NCBI GenBank assembly: GCA_900239685.1
Contig: OENT01000707.1
Span: 19,487-83,486 of the forward strand
Direction: 5' to 3'
From: Rotaria macrura
Lineage: Eukaryota; Rotifera; Eurotatoria; Philodinida; Philodinidae
DNA: 64,000 bases
Program-made: the position numbers and the translations under genes
Shown here: positions 24,801 through 37,516 of the stretch, in pieces
Numbering within the stretch: the first letter of the stretch is position 1
Layout of the letters: each line of letters opens with the position of its first letter
Notes under the pieces: model-generated
The model's input: only the letters and a program-made list of their open reading frames with translations
Databases searched by the model: none
Told to the model about the DNA's origin: nothing

Positions 24801-26818
24801 ATGTATTATTGTAATTGACATGAGAAATTTTTAATTTACTCGTTAGACGGTAGACAGATATCGTGCTTTGTGGTTGATCAAAGTTAAATAATATACCAGT
24901 AACGATTAACGTAAACTTAACATTGAAGTTTCATATTCACTTGCACACAGTCTCTTGAAAATGTTCTACAAGCAGTGCTCTTTATGCAACTCCCAGGAAG
25001 TTAAAAGGTTAATGTCAATGCTTGACTTCTTCCTGAAGACTTACACTCATCAAGATGAATCATTATCGATTTTATGAAATAATCTGTCATTTGATTACTT
25101 CAAAAAAAAATCAAAGTATGATTTCAGAATTTTTTTCAAGATTTTCTATTGAATGCAACTAAAAAAAAATAGAATGATTCAACCCCCAAATTTGTTTTTT
25201 CTAATATTTTAGAATTAATTGTTATTATGAGAAAATCTGTGGGTGCCGACCATTATTATTCTATTAACTGAACGCATTGCTTAAGCGTAAAAAATCATAC
25301 AAGTCTTGAAAACATCAACACACTACAATGAGATGTAAGCTATGAAACCAGGTTAGAATTACGCATACAAAAAGTCAATGGACTGAATTTCCTGATACAT
25401 TTCATAACATCAACTAAGCGTATTTTTTATAGAAAAAGCAAGACGATTGAAACTCGGAATTCTCCACTTTTAGCATAAGTATGAATTCAGTGACAGAAAG
25501 ACTTCAAAACAATAATATATGCTCACGATCAAGAATAAATTATATATATATATATGTTCGATCTATATACATGGAATAAAATTATTAATTATCTATGATG
25601 ACAATTCCATTTGCTATGACTTCTGTAGAAGCATATGAATATAGAAGTTTTCAAATGACAACTTGAAAAACTCATTTCGTTAATATTTCCTGGCCGGAGA
25701 TTAAATCTTAGACATCGATGTCATAAAAATCTTCAACCAACAAACATTCAATATCGGCTATTCGTATAGAGTTTCATAGATGGGCTTGCATTTTTTTTCT
25801 TGATAAATCAATCTATGCCATCACGCAGTCTTTTTCTCTTCTGTCCTCTGGTTTTTGTTGAATTATTTATTGTTCTTATTATTTCATTCAAATATATTCA
25901 AATATTTCTTTTCTTTGTTTTGTCTTGATGAGTTAGTCTTAAACATTTATCTAATCATACGGCTACAAACAACATCTGATAGTGAATTCAGAATAATTCC
26001 ATACGGCATCAATCAAATGAAGCAGCACATTAACATTTGCGTTGATGTATACAGAATTGTACTTAGCGTTGGGGTTGAGTTTGACCTACAAGTTATTGAA
26101 GAATTTTATTTGAACCCTTCATGTTCGTGAATACTCTTAATAACGATCAAAAAAAGTGTTGAAGATTCTATTCTCTCAGTAATTCATCTTCATTTAGTAT
26201 CTTGCTAATGTTCATGACCTCACAACTCTCTCATGAATGAGACTCGAGACCAAAAAAGAGGAAGTTAGCCCCATTGTCATGAGTTCAGGCAATAGCGACC
26301 TCTAGAAAATAATTTCATATACTAACGAATGGATAGAATACAGAACCATTGAAAAAGAAAAAATAGAACTGATTACTGAAGTTCGTTTCATTCATTCTTA
26401 TACTAAATAGTTACTTTTTTTTCCAAAATAATCTTCTCATCATGAGAATGAAACAACGAACGACAAGTCTTTGTTATTAATGTATGATTACTGAAGAATT
26501 ATTTATTAATTTATCATCTATTATGGACGATTTTATCAAATCAACGAATGCTATCCAACAGATTAATGCCCAGTTCAAACAAAAACATCTTTGACAGAAA
26601 TAATGGTAATAATATATATTATATTGATTTCAATAATGGCTTGACAATTGTTAGTTTTGGTCTTCATTGAATCACAAACCAACAAAAAATAAAGGAAAAA
26701 AACTGATTATTGACAACACATAGCTATTTTCTTCATACTTGAGTATAGGTCTTGATAAACGAATATACGCGTGTGTTGACATTAACCCTAATTGCTTTAG
26801 CTAGTGTCTTGGTTGCGA
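21833..26818. other. 5 kb AT-rich intergenic region
   Basis: No gene could be supported. A 99-codon open stretch at 22587-22886 (plus) and a 60-codon one at 23115-23297 (plus) are mildly protein-like and both include an A/T-I-DE motif, but have no clear splice partners. An (AT)n microsatellite lies at 25541-25556. The rest shows neither coding bias nor repeat ends. Confidence 0.4.
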
Positions 26819-27205
26819 TCAAAAGCCTGAACCATCATCATCCGACTTCTTTTGTTTCTTCGATAAATCTTCGAGTTGTAATGCTGCTGTGAGTGAATTT
26901 CAGAGAGAGAGGAGAAACAAAACATAAGGTTTCCATAATTTTATATCTATTTATCAGATCCTTTTTATTTCCTTCTAAAATATCACACGTTTTTCTCAAG
27001 CTTCTTAAGTCTTACTACTGATCCAATATTTCCGATCAAAGAATGCATACATGTAAAGATCGGCTTGATGACGTAAACACTGTTGCCGATCAACACACTT
27101 AACGACGGTCGAACGATCGAGCATAGATGCTGAATGTCTCTTTCTATCGGCTTCTGTTATTATATTCGGTGGAGAATCTAAACTTGAAAATACTTTTAGC
27201 GACAT
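26819..27205 (-). CDS. Small two-exon protein, 85 residues, family not recognised
   Basis: Exons 27205-27016 and 26886-26819 with a 129 nt intron (donor GTAAGA, acceptor CTCACAG, phase 1). The product begins MSLKVFSSLDSPP, has a middle part with two Cys and aromatic residues (…QADLYMYAFFDRKYW…) and ends with a charged tail (…LEDLSKKQKKSDDDGSGF). The exons join without a stop, and both have coding-like composition. There is no signal peptide or transmembrane segment. The frame is open upstream of the chosen ATG, so a longer N-terminus starting at a non-ATG or in another exon cannot be excluded. It lies divergent to the calcineurin gene. I do not recognise the family; the conserved look of the YMYAFFDRKYW stretch suggests a small soluble or mitochondrial protein, which is speculation. 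Confidence 0.55.
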
Positions 27206-28448
27206 ATTAGCGAGAAGACAGACAGTCGTCAAACATTTTCTTTCTATTTCAAGCAGAACGAACGTTTGTACGGCCGTTATAATTCTCTTTTGCTCAATTA
27301 TGAGCAGCACGACGCGCAGATGCCAGCGTACAACAGAGTAAAGAAAATAGAAAAGCGATAGAAGAAAGAGGAGAGCGAGAAAGAGAGACTTCTCCTCTCG
27401 CCTAGCACTAATTGTTAATGTAGCAGACAGACGGCATAACTAGAACATCAGGAACAGAAAAGAGAAGCGAAAAAAAAGAAGAAAAAAGAGGAGAAGAATA
27501 AGAAGGCGAAGCAGAAGAAAATGCAATAGGTTTCCCACAGGCAAGCGAATAAGGAAAAATCTCGACGAATACGAGTAACAGAATGGTAGTAGTGATGGCA
27601 GCATCCATCGTGTGCATGTGTTGTTTGGCCGATTAACTTTGGTGTGCATAGGCGAGAGGGAGAGAGAGCAAGCGAACATATGGAGAAGAAAACTTATGCT
27701 TATTCTGCAACTGCTATGGTAGCATCCCTCATCATAATCAATTCTGATCTGATATAAACGACGACAGAAGGAATCTCTTTCTTCGTAGGCGCTCGACGCA
27801 TGTATATTCGTTGTCCATACGCAATTTGTACCTTCCCCATCTCTTTCTCGTCTTTTTTCTAGCTCTCTTTTTACATCTGTACGTTGTGTTGTAGAAGAAA
27901 ATACATCTCGCTCTATTGTGTCTATTCCCTACACACTAGGATATTTTTCTCTTTTCTCTCTCTCTCTCTGTCCTATACTATTCCGTCGAGTTCGATGTAT
28001 TAATAGTGATGCATACAGATCAACTTGTTTTCTTGATTGAATAAATGAATGGCAATGAGTAGTCTTACAAACGATGTCAACGAAAGGTATAACGAGAATA
28101 AAAAACAGAAAAGGAAAGAAGTAGATTTAGTTGCACATGTTAAAATTAAATCGATTCGATCATGAGTGAGATGTTAAGTGACATATACTCGATCATTCTC
28201 TCCTCTCATCGGTTATCATATTTCTTTTTTTTTTCTTTAATGACATATAATTTGGATTAGTCGACAAAAAAAAGTCATTTACTTCTGATATATGTCAACT
28301 TGTAGACATCTATATCGATGCCATTAGCAACATCAGACGAACTGAAAAACGAATTAATGATGATAATTAAAATCTCTGACGAAGAAAATAATACTTTTTC
28401 ATTGGTTTTTTTTTCAGTTCAAATTCAATTACACATGATTCACAAGTA
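27206..28448. promoter_or_regulatory. Divergent promoter region with GA/CT-rich tracts; 5' UTR of calcineurin gene
   Basis: Between the two divergent starts lie long GA-rich (27360-27530) and CT-rich (27950-27972, CTCTCTCTCTCTCTG) tracts. At 28400-28421 a poly-T/TTTTCAG acceptor sits just before the calcineurin start, so the 5' UTR is probably spliced. A four-codon upstream frame (ATG at 28435, stop at 28447) directly precedes the main ATG and could reduce translation. No sharp core promoter was identified. Confidence 0.4.
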
Positions 28449-31400
28449 ATGGCATCAACGGAGACAACCAATTCTTATGTTCGATGCGTTCCATCTTTGC
28501 CGAGCAATCGTTTATCAATAGCAGATTTATTCGATACACAAACTGGTGGTGGTAAACCAAAACTTGATCGTTTACGTGAACATCTTCTTGCTGAGGGACG
28601 TCTTCAAGAAGATGCTGCTTTAATGATAATTGAGCGTGGTGAAGTCCTATTACGTGCAGAGAATAACTTGATAGATTTAGAAGCACCAATTACTGGTAAA
28701 ATTCAAATGAGCCATTATGTTTACAAAAGAAAGAAAAGAATTTTCTTATTCTAGTTTGTGGTGATATTCATGGACAATTCTACGATCTTATGAAATTAAT
28801 TGAAGTTGGTGGTATGTAATAGAAATAAAACATTTTCGTCACATGTTTTCTCTTTTGTTTTACATGTAAAAAAAAAATAACATTGCGTACGTGCACCAAG
28901 TTGAGTCAATATAGAAAGACGCAATGAAAATAATTATAATAGGAGAAGAAGAAGGTCGCAAATGTTTCCATTATTCTTTCCGGAAAATTGACAGGAAAAA
29001 AAGTTTTCTTTTGTTTTTTGAAAGAAAAGAATGTTTTTCTTTGAAGGTCCACCTGCAACAACACGTTACTTATTTATGGGTGATTATGTTGATCGTGGTT
29101 ATTTTTCTATTGAATGTGTTTTATACCTATGGGCGCTTAAAATTCATTATCCAACAACATTTTTTCTTCTTCGTGGTAATCATGAATGTCGACATCTAAC
29201 CGAATATTTTACATTTAAAACAGAATGTAAATAGGTCTCATGACTATTTTCAAAAATTCAAACTTTTCTTTTTCCAATTAAGGTAAAATCAAATACACTG
29301 AACATGTTTATGATGCATGCATGCGAGCATTCGATTGTTTACCATTAGCTGCTCTTATTGATAAACAATTTTTTTGTGTTCATGGTAAGTTAAATATGAA
29401 ATTAAGTTTGATATTCATTGAAAATAATCTAACGTAGATTTCAGAAAATTTTCAAGCTAAACAAAGTCAGATTATATATATTTAGTTTGCTCTTAAAATG
29501 ATCATAGAGGTTAAAACTGCGTATTTTGATCGTTTTGATTTTTCCTAATTGAGATATCTATTATTATAGGTTGTATTAAGTTGACTACAAGAAAGATTTG
29601 CCTACATTCATGTAGACAGCTCTTGAAAATAATCAGATTAATGAAAGAGATCAAATTTTATGATATATATTTTGTCCGATTTAATTAATAGGTTGATTAA
29701 GTTACTATTAGATTAGTATCATGTGTATGGATTTAACAAACTTGCAACAAGCGTATAATGCTTAAAAAAGTTCACTAGTATCTTCTAGATAGTAAAAGAA
29801 TAATCGCGTGCATGAATCAATGAGATTATGTTCTTTTCTCTCACGAATCAATTAGTAATAAAGAATTATAAATTCCAATAATCATAAATCAATTGAGTTG
29901 TTCATATTGAATTCAAATTTATCTAGATTTTTTCTATATTTATAATGAAAAATAAAGCAAATATCAATGTCTGTTAGAATTTATTGGTATGAAACTATTT
30001 GCATGAGTAGAATACGTTGAAGCACATTAACGTTATTTGTTATGACGTTTTTCCCTATAGATCGCCGATGATCCACATCATATCGTTCATGACAAATATG
30101 CTTTGTTAAGTCACACGTCCTCAAATTCTCGGAGGAACTTCGTTATTGCCGATTACTTTCTCTTTTGTCTTGAAAGAACATGAAAAGCAGTTGTTTGTGT
30201 GTATGTGCGTGTGTCGAAGCTCGTTTTTCGAATTAGACTTCCTTTATTATTATACAAATAAATAACTTTTTCTATAAATAGATAATTATGTTGGGAAGAG
30301 CTTCTTCAGGTGTCGTAGTTTATCATCGATTTTTTCTGAATCGAAATTAGGAATACAATAAAAACGAGCCTGTCGAGTATTGTAGTTTGTCACACTCTTT
30401 CGAATACAAAACAGAAAATTAAGTATATTGAATGAGAGTCCATGGAGAATTTCCAGTTAACAAATGAATTCATTTTTATCTTTGTTTGATGAATATATTT
30501 CGAATACATAATTATATAGGGTTAGAAATTTCAGCAATGTCTCTAGATGATAGTTTTAATTTATTCCGACAATTTCACATGATTTGAATATATTTGGTAC
30601 AAATTCGATTTTCAAATAGGATTCTCTCTCCCTTGACAATGATGAATCATGGTACAACAAATTTTACAAGGATGTCCATGAGTTTGAGTCTTAGTTTATC
30701 ACGATTCTTACCACATTTTATTTGATTCATGGGACATTTTTCAATTTCAATTGTAAAACAAATAAGTATGGAATGTTAATTTTCCTAACGTTCTCTAAGC
30801 GAATATAAAACAAAATGACGATGACCAGTTTTATGTATGAAACATCTTTTCAAGTCTTGACGATGCAAATTATAGCTCGATCCGATAAAGTAAGAGGAGA
30901 AGATTGTCAGCATCTAAAAATCGAGAATACGGGCGTTTTGTTTGTTGTATTAACAAGCAAATTTCTTTCGATGCCCCCTTCTGATGTGTATGTTGTTTTT
31001 ATTTGCTTATAGATAGTACGTAGTATTCCAAAAGGATTCAGATTTCTTTTGGCATTTGACTAAACTGTATGTCTATTTCATATGTGACTTTGACCTGGTA
31101 AGAGACTCATATTATCGAAGTTAGATGTAAAATTTATGAATTTCATCGAACTTATTTGATAAGTATTTGAATAAAGTCTCATCGAATTAGCAACATAGTA
31201 AAACAAATGCGTACTACTCTTTACACTATTCAAGAAAAAAAAGGTTCGAGTCTCATAATTCGAACTTATGCCATTGGAAAATGTTTACATATTGTATTGT
31301 TGTATTCTATATAATGCCAAAGCTTTAGATTGAAAATCGAAAATATTGATTTTCCAATCTATGTAATAATTATGATCAAATAAACAATCATGAAAATTAG

Positions 31401-33991
31401 AATAGCACAACTAAGACAAGATTCCTTATAATTAAAAGAAAGAATTTCCGTACAAGAAACTAGTTAGTGTCTCTGCGTCGAATGACATCTCCAATAACAT
31501 ATATCAATACATTGTTTGTGGAAATTAAATTTTCTTTGACGAAACAAGAGTGATTTACTTGCTTAAGAATTATCTTAGTTCATCATCTTATTAATGTTTC
31601 ATATATTTGTCTTAGTAATTATTTACGTTTGCATTTTAGGTGGTCTTTCACCCGAGATTCACACTTTAGATGATATAAAAAAATTAGATCGCTTCAAAGA
31701 ACCACCACCATACGGTGCGATGTGTGACTTACTATGGAGTGATCCCATTGAAGATTATGGTCATGAAAAATCCTACGATGAAAAATATTTATTTAATGCC
31801 ACACGTGGTTGCTCATATTTTTATACATTTAAAGCTGTTAATGATTTTCTTGCACGAAATTCATTATTAACTGTTATACGTGCACATGAAGCACAAGATG
31901 TTGGCTATCGTATGTATAGGAAATGTCCACAAAGTGGTTTTCCATCATTAATGACAATATTCTCTGCACCGAATTATCTTGATGTTTATCAAAACAAAGC
32001 AGCTATACTTAAATATGATACAAATATTGTTAATATAAGACAATTCAATTCTTCACCACATCCATATTGGTTACCAAATTTTATGAACGTTTTTACATGG
32101 TCATTACCATTTGTTGGCGAAAAAGTTACAGAAATGTTAATCAATATATTAAATATCTGCAGTGAAGAAGAACTTATAACAAGTCTATCGACTGATCAAC
32201 AAAATGATAATGAAAATACATTTCGTCGTGAAGCTATACGTTCGAAAATACGTGCCGTGGGGAAAATGGCTAAAGTTTATGCATCGTTGCGTGAAGCTAG
32301 CGAAAATGTTATTAATTTAAAAGGTCTAGCACCTGTATCACCATCATCGTCGTCGACAAGTCTTAATGAACTTGTTGATGATGAAGGTGACTCAACTGAA
32401 CATCGGAAAGTACCAACTGATTTTTCATTTACAACAGCTAAAACATATGATCAAATAAATGAACGTATGCCACCATGGACTGATGCTGAACGACAACAGC
32501 GTTTAGCAAATAAAAATCAAACAACAGCAACACAAGAGGATGATTCAATCATACATAATGTTGACAGTGAGGAAGAACAAATAGAACCCACCTATGAAAG
32601 AGAATCAACCTCACATACACCTATACTCGTCATTTTGAAAGAGGATGAAAAATTTGTTAATGGAATAGACAGGTATGTGATATCCGTAGAAAGAATAATA
32701 TTTCTGATGACAACGAAATTAATTTCTAAGAATAGTAAAGGAAAAATTGAACTGAATTGTCGATGTTGATAGTTGAAAATAAAATTTTTAGAAGTATTTT
32801 AGAATGTTATCGACATTAGAATTTTAGATATTTCGTGCACATGTACACTTACAATAAGTATTAAAATGTAATAGTTTGACATGTTGTGTGTTACCGAAGA
32901 TCATAAACCTTATGCGCGTGTTAATTAAGAATTGAACCGTTCCCTGCAGTCAATATATATATATATATATGTGTGTGTGCGGCTGTGAGTATATAGATTT
33001 TGTGTCCTTAAGAAGTTGAGTGATTATTATAGTCGAATAAAACGATTGTCGGAATCTCTTTGATTTCTTCGATCAAAATGAGCAAGCATAGTACTTGATA
33101 GTCTCTGTATCGATAAAATAGTTGACATTCAGAATCTTTCGGAGATCTTGGGATGAGTTGAATTTTCCGATAAAATGAAACTGATTTTCACAATAGATAT
33201 CAATTGATGTATGTCTAATAAAAAACAATTACCCGTAAGAACAACAGGATATGAGATAAAATAATGTTGATGAAATTTTTCCTAATAAAAACAATCAGAA
33301 ATTAATTAAATATTGTAGCTTTCCATCAACAACAGTAACACCTCAATCTTCTCCAGTGGTAACTTCAACAGTGGAAATAAAATCTGATTCGTCTTCAACA
33401 TCTGTTAAACCTAACCCCGGTGATAGTCAAGATGATCTTGAACATATTGAAATCAAACTTGCAACAAATTCTGATGAACAATCAATAACGACAAATCAGA
33501 AATCATCCATCAATAATAAACAGTCGTGTACTAATAATCCTCATTCAGCATCAACTAGTGGTTTTTCATTAAAGAATCCTGTGAGTTCATTTCGTTCATG
33601 GGTATCAAATAAAAAATCGTCCAAAGACGATACATCATCAATCGAACAATCGACAAGTACAAGTTATAAAAAAATCGATACATCACCAACACCACGTAAA
33701 GCTTCAATCGAATTGGATTCAATGAAACGAAATCGAACGAATTCAGCTTCGGCTACAACAACTAATAATTATGATCAAGATATTCAAACAAGTGCAACAT
33801 CGCCAACTAATTCCCAACGTGTAAAAAAGAAGTCATCATTTTCCTTACGTAGTAATAATCCAATATCATTACTTAAGCGTACACCAGAAACACTAAATAA
33901 TACGAATGAAATTGAATCAACGGAACAAACGGGAACAGGGACAGGTCCTTTTGGTTATTTGAAAAATCTTGTACGAGGCGAAAAGCAGTAG
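28449..33991 (+). CDS. PPP3C: Calcineurin A (Ca2+/calmodulin-dependent Ser/Thr phosphatase catalytic subunit)
   Basis: Six exons: 28449-28695, 28755-28811, 29047-29226, 29283-29384, 31640-32672, 33319-33991; 763 residues, phases agree. Catalytic metal-binding motifs appear in order: GDIHG (about residue 84), GDYVDRG (113-119), RGNHE (144-148), HGGLSPE (about 195) and RAHEAQD (about 276). The calcineurin B-binding helix follows the [10 protein letters not shown] block. A calmodulin-binding segment ([19 protein letters not shown], about 395-413) and the autoinhibitory INERMPP (468-474) are conserved. After that the protein carries some 285 more residues, rich in Ser/Thr/Asn, where the vertebrate enzyme (about 520 residues) stops soon after. 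The enzyme dephosphorylates NFAT-like and other targets when Ca2+/calmodulin relieves autoinhibition. Introns 4 (2255 nt) and 5 (646 nt) are long. Confidence 0.96.
29385..31639 (+). other. Large fourth intron of the calcineurin gene
   Basis: 2255 nt, donor GTAAGT and acceptor GCATTTTAG, phase 1, interrupting the CVHG-GLSPE motif. No gene, repeat end or strong open frame was found inside. It is thirty-fold longer than the small introns of this gene. Confidence 0.75.
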
Positions 33992-34039
33992 TTATTTATT
34001 TAATTGAATTTTGTTCGTTGTTCTTTTCTTTTGTATATA

Positions 34040-34045
34040 AATAAA
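34040..34045 (+). promoter_or_regulatory. Poly(A) signal AATAAA, calcineurin gene
   Basis: AATAAA 49 bases after the stop at 33991, the first such hexamer downstream, well placed for 3' end formation. Confidence 0.5.
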
Positions 34046-34234
34046 ACTGAAACAAAAAAAAACCCGAAGTATTATGAAATCTTAAGAAATATATATATAT
34101 ATATATACAGCAGCTGCTTGAAAATCGATCTTTATTTATATTCATTTAACCTTTGACATCATTAATCATTAACCTTTCAATCAAAATGTCACCTGTGAAT
34201 AGACTGATATGTCGTTTCTTATTTATTCTTTCAG

Positions 34235-34597
34235 ATGTCGACAACGAAAACTGACGAGAAGTTGCCAACAACAAAAACCGATGATGAAATGGATCGATTA
34301 GCACGTCAAATGCTTCTCGATGAAGCAAAACGAAATAAAATCCGTGCAGAAACGCAAGGTGCATTAGGTTGGCGAAAGCCAACATTGGTTACAAATAGAA
34401 AATTCCTACGAAATACACTTATTTCAAATGCTGTGCATAATATTCATAAGAATACACAAGAGAAACAACAACGTATAGAAAGTATGATGCAACGACAAAA
34501 ACATAACGATGAACGAAAACGATCACATACACCACCAAGAAAGAAACGTCACGATCATGAAGAATCATCATCGAAACGAATGAGAAAAGAGAAATAG
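34235..34597 (+). CDS. Small basic, probably nuclear protein, family not recognised
   Basis: 120 residues from the ATG at 34235. The middle carries a compact, conserved-looking block (GALGWRKPTLVTNRKFLRN, about residues 43-61), followed by a highly charged tail with repeated Lys/Arg/His (RKKRHDHEESSSKRMRKEK), typical of nuclear RNA-associated proteins. A TTTCTTTCAG acceptor ends immediately before this ATG, so there is an upstream exon. An ATG at 34185 followed by two codons and a GTGAATAG donor would add MSP in phase 0, with a 41 nt intron; otherwise the upstream exon is untranslated. The poly(A) signal AATAAA is at 34750-34755. The gene starts about 240 bases after the calcineurin stop, on the same strand. 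Function unknown. Confidence 0.65.
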   Translation: MSTTKTDEKLPTTKTDDEMDRLARQMLLDEAKRNKIRAETQGALGWRKPTLVTNRKFLRNTLISNAVHNIHKNTQEKQQRIESMMQRQKHNDERKRSHTPPRKKRHDHEESSSKRMRKEK

Positions 34598-34749
34598 ATT
34601 GTTTGTTGTTAAATATTTTGGTGAATTCTATTCAAATATATGATAACTAAGATGGTATTCTCTTGTGTTTTATTATTTTCAGTTTTGTTTAATCTGTAAG
34701 CGTAAACCCACAAAGCGGTTTTGTATAATTAAGAGCTGTTATGAGTGAA

Positions 34750-34755
34750 AATAAA
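34750..34755 (+). promoter_or_regulatory. Poly(A) signal AATAAA, small basic protein gene
   Basis: AATAAA about 150 bases after the stop at 34597. Other A/T-rich variants occur nearby, so the exact 3' end is uncertain. Confidence 0.4.
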
Positions 34756-34799
34756 GTTATTTGTATAATTAAAATAATTCGTATAAGAAAATAATCCGA

Positions 34800-35780
34800 T
34801 TCAAACTAATTCTAAGTATTTTTTTTTAGTCAAGAAGACATGTTTCTTGTCAGCAATAATAATTGACAGTCACATATTTTGACTTATGCTTGTTTACTCA
34901 TTGAATGACATGATTGTTTTATCAATCGATCAAGCATCATTAAGAAAACAAATCCTTTAAAATTACATACGTATGCATTTCTGATCACACAATCGATGTT
35001 ATTGATATAGTTATTTATTGGAAAACTCTATTTTCTATAAATAATTTCAATCGATTTTCGATTAAATTTCCCCAGGTATCTTCCTTCCAGTATCGATGAT
35101 TCATCAGTTGATATATACGAGATATTAATCAAGGGATATTCTCAAGAGAACGTAAATTCTTATTAAAATAGAACAGAGCTGTTGTAATTTTAGTAGCTAT
35201 TTTTCAGATCCGAAATCTTCAGAAATTATCTTTTTTGAGAATATAATCTACGAACAGTTTTTTGTATATAAAGTTCTCATAGAATGAAATACTTAAGGTG
35301 ACGATGACATTTTCTAAACGTTGAATGTCTATGATGATAAGTGTTTTTGCAAATATTTTTGTGTTATTTACTATATTTCTAAAAGCATCTAATAATAGTT
35401 TGATTGAACTATTCGCAATGAAAAATTTTCACGTATATTGTTTTGTTTTCATCAATCTTATTGATGAAACTAACAAATGATTATATTTTCGTTCATTATT
35501 GAAAACATGAATTATTTAACGAACAGAATAGTCTCGTGCTCAATTACAATGAATATATAGACATTCTCGTAAAACTCAAGTGTTTGTCTATTAGCTTACA
35601 TTTTTATTCGTAATGACCTTCTATAAAGAAAAGAAAAAAATTGAAATTGATTAGAATTTTGTTGGCTTTCATAGATTATAAATATATATATATATATATA
35701 TATTAAGAGATCTTTTTCTTTGGAAATATATGAATCCTGTAAATATTCTTTAATCATGTAAAAAATAAATCAAAATAGAA
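34800..35780. other. Convergent intergenic region with (AT)n tract
   Basis: Lies between the 3' ends of the small basic protein gene and the ankyrin-type gene. It contains a perfect TA microsatellite at about 35683-35703, and no gene. Confidence 0.5.
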
Positions 35781-35785
35781 ATCTC

Positions 35786-37316
35786 TCAGTAATTCATTTT
35801 AATTCTTGATTTCATTTGTGCAACTTCTATATCATCAATTAATTTTACAATTTTTTCATTGTATCGATCTATAGCTATTTGTTTTCCATTACGTTTTGAA
35901 TGAATACTAACATTAATATGTGTATAACCATGATCAACGAGCCATTTGAGTCGTTGATAGTTTCCACGATTAATTAAACGTAATATATAACTATCGATCT
36001 CTGTTTTAGCTTTAACACGATTTGTTAATACACAGTATTCTCTTAAGTTTAATTTTAGATAGTCAGGATGTCGAGCCGTTAAATCAACATTTTTCTCAAG
36101 TAATAAACGTAAAAGATCATTTTCGGAATGATAATGAAGTGCAGTAACTAAGGCATTGTCATACTGACCTTTCATACTTGGATCAGCATTACGAAATAGT
36201 AGAAATTTAGCTGCCTCATTTTGATTGTATTTTATAGATGTTAGTAAAGCTGTTGTTAAATATCCATCATCTTGTTCTTGTTGTGTATTTATATCGATTT
36301 TCCAACGTATTAAAAAATAGTCGAGTAATCGTATTGAACCTAATTGTGCAGCATAGAATAGACCTTGTTTTGCTAAATCGGTTTCACGTTTTTGATTTTG
36401 TAAACGATGAATAAATGTTTCACAACGACGAATATCGTTAAGTTTGAGAACATGTAAAAAACGTTGGTCGAATGGTGGAAGATTCGTGTGACGTTGAATG
36501 AGTTCAGCAATATGTTTATATTTTAATTCAGATGCATAGTCGAATGCAGTGAAAAGTTTTGGAGCAAGTAAACCTTCTGAAGAAGTGCCCGTTTGAATCA
36601 TAACCTGATAAGAAGAGTAAGTTTACTAATTTATCTCTTATTTTTCCTTCATCTTCTCTATTTCGAAATCAACATTAAAACCTTGAAAGGAAGTATTTCA
36701 TTACTGTTACTTTTTTACTTTCTTTTTACAATTAAAAAAGAAGTCTACGAAATGTATCAAACGTTAATCATTTCTATTTAGTTCAACAAACATCTTTAGA
36801 TTGTATTTGATTTTAATATTTTTCTTTTATTCTGACATATTTGAATTAAAAACGTATGATGCTAGCGAAATAATTGTTTTTTCATCTCTTCAACTCGATT
36901 CCTAATTTATCCTTGACGACTGTGTTTTTCTTTTTTCACATGAATTTCTAATCATTTGTTTACTAAGTCAACATTTTTGTACTAATAAGTGAACAGAAAA
37001 AATAACTCTCCGTGTTTATTCTGCTTCTTATTTGAAAGTCTTGCGTACATTAACTTACTGAATATTTTTTATCCAATGATACTTCCATGTCTAATAAAAT
37101 TTTAGTAAATCCTTCATCGTTGTGTTCGATAGCATAGAATAGAAGTGGTTTACTAATTGCATTATTAAGTTCATATTCGACCAAATTAAATTTACTTATA
37201 GTATTGGTGAATCGTCCAATGTGACCACCTTCGACTAATCGAATACATTCAACATATGAGATCGCATCATCAGGAGTATGATCTTTAGATGTTTCATGAT
37301 CGTAGGAATCTTCCAT
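35786..37316 (-). CDS. Ankyrin-repeat-type protein
   Basis: Two exons: 37316-37059 and 36604-35786 (454 nt intron, donor GTAAGT, phase 0); 358 residues. The start MEDSYDH has a good context (TTCAAAATGG). Several degenerate ankyrin-like helix-loop-helix units are visible: PLLFYAIEHNDEGFTKILLD (exon 1), QGLFYAAQLGSIRLLDYFL, TTALLTSIKYNQNEAAKFLL and NALVTALHYHSENDLLRLLL, the last two with the TAL/A...LL spacing of ankyrin repeats. No enzymatic domain is evident, so it is probably a protein-protein interaction scaffold. It is divergent from PSTK, with 200 bp between the two ATGs. The frame is open some distance upstream of the chosen ATG, but without another ATG. Confidence 0.75.
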
Positions 37317-37516
37317 TTTGAATGAAAATAATTTTGAAATATAATAACAAAACTCTATGATCCTTTCGCTCTCTTGTTCGCTATTTAGTTGATTTCGTCT
37401 TCTAAGCAACGATGCTTTTTTTTCTCTATTCGTTCTTCTTTATAAAAAGAAAACAACAAGAAAAATAACAGACACAAGATATGTAATGTCAATAAAAGTA
37501 ATACTTATGATTTCAG
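37317..37516. promoter_or_regulatory. Short divergent promoter region, ankyrin gene / PSTK
   Basis: Only 200 bases separate the two opposed start codons. A TATAAAAAG stretch (37440-37448) and an acceptor-like ATTTCAG right before the PSTK ATG are visible. The acceptor suggests a 5' UTR intron in PSTK, leaving even less space for promoter sequence. Coordinate expression is possible (inference). Confidence 0.45.

Noticed and set aside
27408..27679. Leu/Phe/Ser-rich open frames on the minus strand
   Set aside because: They are the complement of a GA-rich tract upstream of calcineurin; they look like simple-sequence artefacts.
31594..31639. Start codon at 31594 as the N-terminus of a separate phosphatase
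   Set aside because: This is intron read-through. The acceptor at 31639 and the conserved GGLSPE join show that it is an internal calcineurin exon.
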